Positions 36,780 to 47,014 of a DNA stretch of 64,000 bases are shown one piece after another. Both the position numbers and the translations under genes were made by a program. The DNA lies in NCBI RefSeq assembly GCF_051622035.1, contig NC_135357.1, positions 13,847,001-13,911,000 of the forward strand. Reading direction: 5' to 3'. The number at the start of each line of letters is the position of its first letter. Positions within the stretch are counted from its first letter, which is position 1. The notes under the pieces are model-generated. The model had not been told where the DNA came from. It saw only the letters and a program-made list of their open reading frames with translations, and searched no databases. The DNA is from Arctopsyche grandis. Its lineage: Eukaryota; Arthropoda; Insecta; Trichoptera; Hydropsychidae.

Positions 36780-37330
36780 TCTTGTGTATAAGTACCATGT
36801 GCGTCCGTGCGAGTGTGTGTGTGTTCTAGTCAGGGGTGGGTAAGCGGATCGATGTCGCGCGCCGACAAGTGAACAGCAGTCCTCCGAGCGAACCGGTCGC
36901 ATTTACACTCCCCACCAACAAACCGATTCGCTATCGAGATAAATCGCAATCTGAAAACGTGCGACAGCCCTGGCCGTTTAATTGCTTTCGCGCCATATAT
37001 CCAGCATGTTTGCCGCGACGTAAACGTAGTGCTTCGGAGCTTCGATCGAAAGAAAAGCGTTTTCCCCCGTCAAGAAAAGCCTTCCGATTCCGTCTACCCT
37101 CTCTTCCACTACCACCCCCCCCCACACCACCGCAGTTTTTCCATTCAGATTTTCCAGATAAAGATGGCCGTCGCGTGAGTGTGCGCCGCGACCGGTAACA
37201 CCCGGAAAATCTTCGACTTTTTCGTCATGGCGGAAGTCTCGTTCCGGAAAAGTGTATAAGGTGTGCGCGCAACTATCGTCGATCTCCAGACGCGAATCGG
37301 AATCGGTTCCGGTTCGATATAATTCGGGTA
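36780..37330 (+). promoter_or_regulatory. CpG-rich block, candidate klingon promoter and 5' UTR exon
   Basis: A stretch with many CpGs, a GTATAAG element near 36785, GT-rich sequence and a CTAGTCAGGGG initiator-like site near 36827. A 120-codon frame at 36836-37198 has no recognisable domain and a biased Pro/Arg composition. klingon's first coding exon is preceded by an acceptor at 43433, so an upstream untranslated exon must exist; this block is the best candidate. Assignment is inferred. Confidence 0.35.
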
Positions 37331-37808
37331 ATTACCATTGTTTATGTACAACTGTGATAAAACAAAGGTTCTGTAATTACTCGCGCGAAAGTTAAATTAC
37401 TATCTCTTTTTTTTAATCATCGTCCCTTTTGTATGCGCATATGCCGTCGATCAAAAGTCATCTCATCAACATAATTGCAAATTCAATTTTTGAAGGGGAG
37501 GATATGTCTAGGGATTTGCGAGCTTTTTTATAGGGGTTGCAAATATTAGATAGGCAATTAGGGTTATATTCAATCCGTTCGTCCGTCTGTTGTATTAAAC
37601 TCATACAAGTAGGTGTATTCAATAATTTTTGTTGACTATTCGTAATTTTTATTCATTCATAAATAAGCTTGTTTTTTTTTCTGTTTTATACGCTTATTTT
37701 AATGACACATGTTTTACAGCACATGTGTCTCTAAAAACACGCTCTTGATCTACGTAGTAATATGTGTTTGGTTTTCAGCGCGTAATTAACAGCGTTAATT
37801 ATTCTCAA

Positions 37809-38161
37809 TCTAATATATAATTTCGAAAGAGACCTTGTAACTATGTATGTATGTAAGTATGTAATGTTGGTTGGTGACATCGAAAACAAATCAAAGTTTA
37901 TATGACGACGATTCGATATGGTTTCGATTCAATATATATTTTTTTCGATTCAAATAAATTTAATAACAAAACAAATAAATATTTACTATTAGATTCGCCA
38001 TGTTTAAGCCGTTTATATTACAAATACTGAGCGAAGCCGGGTATTAGAAAGTTGAGCTGAAATTTCCTATGTAAATTTTCGTACTATAATTTTCCTTATT
38101 TCCGTACTGTAATTTTCCTTATTTTCTTTCTGTAATTTTCCATTTTTTATAAAACAACTAG
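37809..38161 (+). mobile_element. Helitron-like non-autonomous element, copy 4
   Basis: Starts TCTAATATATAATTTCGAAA and passes through TTTATATTACAAATACTGAG and CGAAGCCGGGTATTAGAAAG. It ends AAAACAACTAG before T after a 110-base extension with repeated TAATTTTCCTTATTT. Part of that extension recurs at 40141-40190. Confidence 0.7.
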
Positions 38162-40444
38162 TAAGTCGATAAAATTAGTGTCAATTTGACCGTATATGAA
38201 CGGATGAGTTTGAGTTGAATTCTTTAACAAAAAAATAATTTTGATAAAAATTATAATTTGCCAATAATATACATATGTACATACATACATATTTCTATTT
38301 TATTACATACATACATACATACATATACATATCTAATCTATACCTAATCATATTTCTATTTTTTTGAGTTTTCTTAATTTTTTTAAAAATATTTTATTTT
38401 CCATTTTTTAATGTCAATGAATAAGATATGTAGTATCTATGTATGTCATGAAAGAATTGTGTAGTGTTTAGGCTGCTTACTTTATTTGTACAATACATAT
38501 GTACATATGTACTATTTAGTAATAATATGTTATTATTACATATTATTACTATGTAGTACATATGTACATATGTATTGTAGAAATTAATTATTTACATAAA
38601 AATATACATAGGTAGATTATATGAATTCGTCATCTCCTCGGATCAGCCACAGCGCATTATTTGTTTTATATACGCTGCTGGCAATTCTGGATGGTTATTA
38701 AACCCAGATCAACCGTCACCTGATAGAGTTTGTCATTTTATCTAACTCAATTTTTGTGACGGATCCAATAAAATCTTCGGCATCTTCGACCCCCCTCCCG
38801 CCACCCTTTACTTTTGTACAAAATTCATCCCAAATCTGAATTTGTCGATTTTTATATATGTATACCTATGAATGTGCATTGTAGAATGTGTTTCATATTC
38901 ATGTACAAAGTTTATTCATGTGTCGCTTTGAAACAACTTTTAATGGGACCTATGATAAAATTAAATATATCATAAAATTTTATAAACTCTTTAAATTGCA
39001 TTCAGTGATTTAAATATATGTACATATGAAAAGTTTCCATTCATTTAGCTAGGTGATGAGAGTGATTTAATTTTAATTAGAACAAACGAGCCTATCCATT
39101 AATCATAAAACGTAAAATGAAAGTTTAAGAAAATTTGCTCGTCGTTCACACTAGATTTGTCTGCAACATACATACATAAGTATGTACATAGTACTATTCT
39201 GTACCCCACTCGTTTAATATAATATTTTTGTTCGTCCACAACAATGGTTGTGTTCGCAACATATTATTATCGTCGCATTACTGAGCTCGCCAACAAAACG
39301 TTTCATTCAAAAAAAAAAAGTACAAAATGAGAATGCGTAACACAGCACAATGAAAAATTATAGTAAAAAAAATAGAATAAATCTGTACAGGGCTGTCGAC
39401 CCTTATTGCGCAACGGTTCGCGTTAAATAGATGCACTCGTATTACCCGTACGCGTGTACCACCAGCGCGCATTTGTAAGGGCTATAAATATCAAAGTACT
39501 TATTTATTATGTGTGATAGGTCACCCTAGCTGTACTACAATGAGGGGTAGGGCGCGACTACCCCAAACAGGGGAGGCCATCGTAACCAGCGATCCCCAAT
39601 CTTCACCAGACCGGAAAATATAGACGCGCTTATCGACCCCACCGTTCGTGAAGCGTAACGAAAATTTTCTTAGATAGTCAATTTTCCCCTGCGCGAAATA
39701 GTCATTAAAACGTTAATGTGATAACGAATATGATATCTGATACTAAAAATTGCATGTTTAAAAACAAAAAATCTGTTTGATGTCCTATGTATGTACATAT
39801 GTACACACATAGATAAATACGGCTTAACATCTACCAAATGTTGCATCCTATTTAACCTCATGAGAAAATGAGAATGGGTGGGATATTTTTCTTTCAAGTA
39901 CATAGTTATAGCTATGCATGTACATGTATCGAGTACGTGTTCAAAATATATGTACATATGTACATATCTACACATAAAATATCTCAGAGAAAAATTAACG
40001 AATCAAGATGTTTTCTTTTTTTTGTTTTTAATTCTATATTCGATTTCGAACGTGGCTAATTTACAGTGTATTTTGTCCATGTACATACATATGTATGTAA
40101 AATTTTCTCGATAAAATTTTTCTCCGATGAAAATACCGATGTATTAGAAAGTTGAGCTGAAATTTTCTATATAAATTTTCCATTTTTTATGAAAATTAAG
40201 TACTTAAGAGATTCCTGTGTTCTCAGTGACACAATCCGTATTTAGTTTAGATTTCTTTATATAAAACTATTTACATCGTAAAATCAATTTAATTATTTTG
40301 AATTTGTATACATTTGTATGTAAGTTCGTAATAAATAAATAAAATAAATGAAAGTACTCATTAAAATATATATAAAAAATTGAAAATATTTTATGTGTTT
40401 GAATTTGTCCGGAGTTAAATCATTTTCATCTCAAAATGGTATTT
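38162..40444. other. Probable klingon intron with palindromes and microsatellites
   Basis: CATACATATGTACATAC microsatellites are abundant (38270-38330, 39785-39800, 39950-39970, 40080-40095). A long imperfect palindrome occupies 38490-38578. A fragment of the Helitron copy 4 tail is at 40141-40190. No coding region recognised. Confidence 0.5.
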
Positions 40445-40486
40445 ACAGAGAAATGTTATAATAATGTTATTATAACATTTCTCTGT
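40445..40486. repeat. Perfect palindrome
   Basis: Two perfect 20-bp arms beginning ACAGAGAAATGTTATAATAA, separated by TG. A related core (AAATGTTATAACATTT) occurs near 58731. Confidence 0.85.
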
Positions 40487-40530
40487 TTATTTAAGACGAA
40501 TAAACATACCATTCATACGCATATACATAT

Positions 40531-40531
40531 G

Positions 40532-40618
<87 letters not shown>
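40531..40618. repeat. (TA)n microsatellite
   Basis: About 85 bases of pure TA dinucleotide. The apparent Ile/Tyr open frames on both strands are a by-product. Confidence 0.95.
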
Positions 40619-40619
<1 letters not shown>

Positions 40620-40739
40620 ATATATATTGTCGCATTCACTCAATATATATATCGAAGAAAGGAATGGCAACAAAATTAAGGTTTCGGGTGTACAGCCTCT
40701 TAATATGTATAATCAAAATGTATTTTTTTTAATAAATAA

Positions 40740-42816
40740 TTACTCTATATGTAATGAAAATTTGAAAGGCTGTTAATGCAAATACGTACGTATTTGTTTC
40801 AGATAAAAAGGCCCGGTATATACTCATACACAAACCGGATATATTTTTATCTGCCAGTTAATGTGTATTTTTAAACATTTCAATTGAATCGACTAAAATT
40901 AAAATTAATTTTAGCTCAAACTGTTCAAAAATATTTATACACTGTATCAAACTTTTATAACTTCGATACTTTCGTTCCCGCTAGAGTTTTTAAATAACTA
41001 AAATTTTATTATTATTCCAGCTTTATATTTATCGACATTCACTCGACCTTAATAGATATTTCTGTCTAATACAAACTAATATATGTACATACATATGTGC
41101 TGTCCAACTTCCCCTCCTTTGCCGAAAACAATTTTTGATTTATACCAAAACTCCTACTCATTTTGTGAGTTGTGTCAATTCCCACGTCGTTTTAGTCGCC
41201 GAGGACTTGTTAATGCGATTTAATTGAATAATTTTCGTGCGTCCGGTTCCAAAACAACCGACAATAATGCGTTCCAATAAATGACTTTTAAATTGTATCA
41301 AATCATACATAACACTCAATATATATGTACATATATAATACATATGTATACATAAATTTGAGTTAACATCAAACAACGCGGTGATTTTCAGTTTCACGAT
41401 TTCTCCAATTTGCTTTTCCGCAAACCCCCCTCCCACTATTCATTCTACTTAGTATCGTTCGAATAAAAAGAACTGCCAAACACTAGTGTAGTATTTACGT
41501 ATGATTAGATTCAGGGCTTCCGTTCAGGTTTTAGCCTTCGGCAATAATTCATCCCTCTCCCTACTTCGAAAGAATTTTCCGACTACGTAACTTCTATTAA
41601 ATTAATGGCTCCTCCGCTTCAACGGGCGATGCGGGACCGAGTAATTGTTAATAATGAAATTCCACTATTTTCAGCACTCTAATGCCTGTTTCAGAGCGTC
41701 GCGAATTCATCCCTTGCGACTTTACGAGCAGGTTTATTACTGGAGCGGTCGATCAAACGGGCCAATTAATTCGCATTAATCCGAAATTCGCCCGAAGACG
41801 TCCACTAAGAACTTAAGACGCAAGACAAATTGTATATTTTGATGGATCTTCTAGGATTTTACCTCACTCTGAAACTACAGTAGTGGACATTGAATGAGTC
41901 TGTTGGTTAGGAGCGTCACATCTGTTCTTCATATTTTATATGTACAATGATACATATGTACGTACTGCATATGTATTTACATACATTAACAAAAGGAAAT
42001 AAAAATTGCGTCATACGCGCCATAATCTTCTAATATATGTACATATAAAGTCGGATTTTTGTTCGTTTGCATTTTTTATTTGTTAATGTTTAGATTATTT
42101 TTATTTATTAATGTATAGATGTTTATATTACCAGCAAATCTAGTGTACTATCTCATGGGTTCGGTGATTATTGCCCACAAAGCGCTCGCCTAAAAGTCAC
42201 TAAAATCTCTATAACAGAACATCTGGCAGCCGAAAAGTCCATCATACTAAATATAACTATCATACTAACGAGAACTCGAGTGCCAAATATTCCGTATTCG
42301 CGATTTTCATGACAAAAATTGTCTTTTGGGCGATCGCAATGTGCGTAATAATCCAATTATCATCTCATGTTACCTTATCTTAGTCCACAGACTTCACTTT
42401 TTTTTTTTTTTGACACATTTTACTCGCCTGAACAAAGCCTCGTAAATCCGACTATAATAAATACATTGACCGTCACAACTATTTTCAAATTATTTAATTT
42501 TCATAGATAAAAAAATGCATTTGAAGGTCATCATTAAATCAACGTTGTAAAATATTTTCGATTAGCTTTCCAACAAATTAATAATAATCTGTCGTTTAAT
42601 TTTTTACCTTCTTTGACGTGTGTTCTTTTACTCTTTTATTTAGCAACGAATATAAAATCCCGTTTTTTTCATATTTTGTTCATTTGTCATATATTTTTGT
42701 AATGATTTTATTTGTTTAAGACTTATCCTTGAAACAACATACATATGTATGTAGTTAAAAATGAAAATAAATTGAAATTAGAAAGATAATATGTACATAT
42801 GTATTTATATACATAC
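40740..42816. other. Probable klingon intron with a complex noncoding block
   Basis: Mostly AT-rich. 41500-41830 is of even composition and higher complexity than its neighbours, with homeodomain-like AATTAATTCG/GCATTAATCC motifs and no coding frame. It may be regulatory. No mobile element recognised. Confidence 0.35.
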
Positions 42817-43214
42817 GGGTCTACATCACGGGACCGAAAGCGAAACGCCCGAAAACGCAAATATCGGAAGGCAAAGATCGAAAATCAAAAGATCTTAAGT
42901 CAAAAGATAAAAAAAGGGTCTCTCCCCCCCGTCGTACATACTCACTTAATTTGCGCGAGCAGGATACAACAGGAACAAGAGGAACAGGCTTTTCCTACCG
43001 TATTCTGCGCGCGCACATTAAACAAGGCTGTATGACAAAAAGAGAGATAATTTCATCGCATGCCACTCATATATATTATATATATATATATATAGTACCG
43101 TTCACCATGCACCCTTTTTTTTATCTTTCGACTTAAGATCTTTCGATTTTCGATCTTTGCCTTCCGATATTTGCGTTTTCGGGCGTTTCACTTTCGGTCC
43201 CGTGAGGGAAACCG
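42817..43214. mobile_element. hAT-type foldback MITE, complete copy
   Basis: Flanked by TATACATAC on both sides (42808-42816 and 43215-43223), an 8-9 bp target duplication. Termini GGGTCTACATCACGGGACCG and GGTTTCCCTCACGGGACCG (inverted) lead into arms with GCAAATATCGGAAGGCAAAG. The centre shares AATTTGCGCGAGCAGGATAC with the 13196 copy. It lies about 220 bp upstream of the first klingon coding exon. Confidence 0.85.
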
Positions 43215-43460
43215 TATACATACATATGTTAATAGTACAGTTTACCCATAAAATGAACTCAACCAATATTGTTTAAATTATTTACACTGCCAAATAATAA
43301 ACAAAACCATAAGCATGTGGGAAGCTAATTTATATGATTTATATATTTACCCCCCCCCCCCTCTCGATATGGCTGTGAATCACCTAACAGTAATTCACAA
43401 ATTACTATAATAAGATTTAAATTTTATTTACAGAAGAAAGAAGGAGCTAATAAAAGAATA

Positions 43461-43478
43461 ATGGTAGAGACGATATGA
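43461..43478 (+). promoter_or_regulatory. Upstream ORF overlapping the klingon start codon
   Basis: A five-codon frame (MVETI) ends in TGA at 43476-43478; that TGA overlaps the klingon ATG at 43475-43477 as ATGA. Such an arrangement can modulate initiation. It is in the transcript if the acceptor at 43432-43433 is used. Confidence 0.45.
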
Positions 43479-45918
43479 GTGGTGCTAAGACAACGCTGGC
43501 CATAGCGCTAGCTGCCTGCTGGCTGATTACCATCATTAATGCTCAACACAGAGGTAATTGAAAAAATGACAAAAATACTTATTTGAGATGGCTGCAATTA
43601 ATTCAATATGTGGCTTCAGCTATATACATATGTATGTATATGTGTACTTGCTATTTTGATTTTGAATGAGCATACACTATGTATATGCAGTTAATATTTT
43701 GATGTTCTGTAATATAATATGTACCCACTAATATAAATTCTAGACGTTAAATAAAAAAAAATCATATTTTTATAATGCACTATATAAAATCGTTGCACTT
43801 TCAGAAGATGGTCCAAAATTTTTGTCAAGAGGTCAAACATACAGAGCGGTTATCGGAGATACTCTCTTACTTCCATGTCAAGTTCAAAACCTCGGTATAT
43901 TCCAACACAATTATGTATTATTAAAATATCATTGGTTAGCCAACTTAATTGTAATGACGCATAATTTTTCTATATCCTCAGGTTCACTGGTGCTTCTGTG
44001 GAGGAGGGGAGCAGCCGTTCTCACAGCTGCAAGTCTTATGGTAACAAGAGACGATCGGTTTCGTTTAGTCGATGGCTATAATTTACAAATAACCCAAGTC
44101 GGCCCTCAAGTATTTATTTACTACTGAATTTTATTTTTAAATATTTTTAATAAAATATAATAGCTGATGATGGTATTTATTAAACTTTCTTAGGACGCAG
44201 GCGACTATGTTTGTCAAATTAGCGATCGTGAAAATCGTGATCAAATACACACAGTTGAAATTTTGGTGCCGGCATCAGTCAGAACCACTCCAGATTCACT
44301 GAGAGCCACTGCAAGAAAAGGTGGTGCTGCAGCGTTAGAATGCCGAGCCTCTGGGAATCCCGTCCCAGCCGTTACATGGTTAAGACTGGTTAGTTCTTGA
44401 CATTGCATGTGTTATGTATCTATTTAGTCATTCAGTAAAAATGTATTCATATTTATTTTAATTGTAGAACGACAGTACACGAGTCGGAGAAGGGCAACAA
44501 TTAGTGATGGATCAAGTCACCAGAGCATCGGCTGGTAAATACCGGTGTATAGTAGATAACGGTGTAGGTCCAGCCCTAAACAAAGATTTTGTACTACAAG
44601 TATTATGTAAGTTGAATTTTTTTACATGTGTCATTAAATTGAAATATGATTTAATTTTAATTTATTATTTTTTTAGTCCCTCCAGAAATAACAGTAGAAA
44701 GATCTTGGGTACACAGTGGTGAGGGATTTCAAGCGGAGCTTGTTTGCACTGTGGAAGCCGATCCTCCAGCAGAGGTTAATGTGATTACTTTCTCACGCTT
44801 ATAAATATGATTTTTTTTTAAATGAACAGTTTTAGTTTATTTTGCATAATGTAATGTAAAATTTTAGGTATCTTGGTATCAAGACTCATTTCCAATATCA
44901 CCCAATGATAGAATCACAATGTCATCACGTCATCAAAATCACTCTCTGCTCATAACTAATGTGCAACCTGAAGATTTCGGAAATTACAGGTAATATTTAT
45001 AATTTATTTATTTATTTATTCTAAACAGACCATTGTGGCATAACAGGGATTCCTAAAGCGCCACAATGGTCAAAAAATATAACACAAAAAAAAAAAATAA
45101 TAATAAAAAAATAAAATAAAATAAAATAAATAATATATCAGTCAGTAATATATAATAATATAAATAATATATAATATAATATATCAGTCACTTAAAAAAA
45201 ATGATAAGAATTAATTTTAAAAAATTAAATTTTTTACAGTTGTGCCGCTGATAATCCTTTGGGAAGATCAAAACAACATGTTGAAGTATCGGGGCGACCA
45301 GGTCCAGCTTCATTCCACTCTCCACCTCTCTCTAGATATCCTCACGCGTACAATTTGACATTTGAATTGGATAGCTATCCCACACTCGATGAACTTCGTT
45401 TACTATACAGACAACTAATGGTAAACAATATACATTTTTTTTTATTTAAATATGTATCATGCCATTAAGTCAAATCAATTGAACGATTACAGGTGAATGA
45501 ATCATTTCAACAACCAGGAAGATGGCATGATGTATCTCTAGTAGGGAGATTAGGTGTGCAAGGAAGTCTCTCACATCGAGTAACACACGAGTTACGTGGC
45601 CTACGTGCTGGTGCTGTATATGAAGTAATTGTTCAAGCGAAAAACCGATATGGATGGAACGAGGTTAATATTATCTGAATGGAAAATATGAATTACAATA
45701 TTGTTTTAGCAATAGAAAATTTATATCTGTTGCATTTTCAGGTCAGTGACATATTTCAATTTCACACACGAGGTATCATGGACGTGCACGCAGCCGAAGG
45801 TGGTGTTCCTCCACCCTTCAATGCAGCGAATAAATTTCGACCTATTTATTTAGTAACTACTATCATAGCGTTTATTATAACAATTTTTACGTCACTTCAC
45901 AAAATGACATATTCCTAG
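43475..45918 (+). CDS. klg: Klingon-like Ig/FN3 cell-adhesion protein
   Basis: Ten exons: 43475-43553, 43805-43894, 43982-44109, 44194-44388, 44468-44606, 44677-44774, 44868-44989, 45240-45420, 45493-45663, 45742-45918; 459 codons plus TAG. Residues 1-24 are a signal peptide (MSGAKTTLAIALAACWLITI). Three Ig domains have cysteine pairs C51-C106, C149-C191 and C234-C285. An FN3 domain follows from ~297 to 410 (DELRLLYRQLMVNE, VYEVIVQAKNRYGWNE). Residues 436-454 are hydrophobic and almost terminal, fitting a GPI-attachment signal or a tail anchor. LWRRG, MVTRDDRF and HSGEGFQAELVC are as I recall for Drosophila Klingon, a homophilic adhesion protein used in photoreceptor/neuronal development and memory. 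The upstream exon segment starts at 43434. Confidence 0.92.
45001..45100 (-). mobile_element. Retroelement 3' tail with hairpin
   Basis: In the seventh klingon intron, read on the minus strand: a hairpin GACCATTGTGGC...GCCACAATGGTC followed by an (AAAT)n tail. The layout matches the 3' end of the SINE at 62725-63138. Confidence 0.4.
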
Positions 45919-46443
45919 GCGGAGTGTTAAATAATATTTATTAATATATATATCGTATGATTACAGTTTACCAAACACTTCGTATCGCATCGATATATAT
46001 TACATGAATATTTATATTTATAATAATAACATAAACATAAATGTGAAACCTTCTCTGTATATTTATCTTGAAAAGTCAAAAAAATGATTATCAATATAAA
46101 TGCTCTCTTTTGTTACCGAATGAAAGACGTGTGTATTTTATAAAATAATTTTTAAATTTTATAAATTTATTAATACATAAATTTATAGTATGTTTTGATT
46201 AACTCTCGACTTAAATGCAAACAATACCAGGAGAAGTCGATATAATAATTTAATCTATATATAAAGCATATCTTTTATAAGCAAATAATTTGTATGACAC
46301 CGATATCGGCGAGTCGTTTATAGACTGTTCAACAAAAGAGATATATTGTAAGTGTTTTACATGCAAATATTAAAAGAAAGAAAGATTTGTCGAATGCTCA
46401 TAATGATATCAAAAAGATCCACATAATGCAAACTCTATGGATA
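45919..46443. other. 3' flank of klingon
   Basis: AT-rich probable 3' UTR; no strong poly(A) signal directly downstream. A distal AATAAA near 49073 could be the real end. Confidence 0.35.
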
Positions 46444-46451
46444 CCTATTGT

Positions 46452-47006
46452 CAGCAGTGATGTAGTGCTAAATTTTGAGGTGCCGGTACGCTCGATTTTG
46501 CACTTTTTTTGCATTATGCAAGAAATGCATCGAGTGTATCCTCAAAGCAATCTTCGAGCGATGAATGTATCCTTAATTCATGAGACAAAGCCGTTTTTAA
46601 GTTGCAGCCCCCGAGAACGCTACCTACCCTCATGTACCGATAGCACAATTAAACATCCACCCTAGACAATGGTTTGAGCCGTCATAAGCGAAAAAAAGGT
46701 CCAGGACCCATTTATTTCATCAATGGGTCCATGAATGGGGACCAATATTTAAATGTGCTAGAGATACATCTGGTGCCTCACTTAAGGCCTGGTGGTATCC
46801 TTGATCCTGACAGCATTTTTATGCATGACAGCGCTCCTTGTCATCGAGCTTGGGTTAAAAATATTGCAAACGTGGTAAAACTTTTTGAAAAAATTAAACT
46901 TTTACACTATTTTGATTTTTGAAATTTTTATGCCGGGTCGCGTACCGGTGCCGATAAAAGGTGGCGGGGCGCTGTACCGGCGCGTACCGGCTATTCTACA
47001 ACCCTG
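46452..47006. mobile_element. hAT-like non-autonomous element hosting a Tc1-like fragment
   Basis: The 8-bp direct repeats CCTATTGT (46444-46451) and CCTATTGA (47007-47014) differ at one base. The left end reads CAGCAGTGATGTAG and the inverted right end CAGGGTTGTAG. Both are followed by GCCGGTACG-type subterminal motifs. The middle is unrelated Tc1-like coding sequence. Confidence 0.6.
46595..46890 (+). pseudogene. Tc1-like transposase fragment
   Basis: SPRERYLPSCTDSTIKHPP then, after a stop (ATGGTTTGA where TGG is expected) and a frame change, GPGPIYFINGSMNGDQYLNV, HLVPHLRPGGILDPDSIFMH and DSAPCHRAW. These are the middle motifs of Tc1 transposases, including the second catalytic Asp. N- and C-terminal parts are absent, so it is dead. 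Confidence 0.8.
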
Positions 47007-47014
47007 CCTATTGA

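Noticed and set aside
36836-37198. 120-codon ORF in the CpG-rich block
   Set aside because: No domain and biased composition; better explained as 5' UTR/promoter sequence.
40436-40732. ORFs on both strands over the second (TA)n tract
   Set aside because: Pure dinucleotide repeat, not coding.
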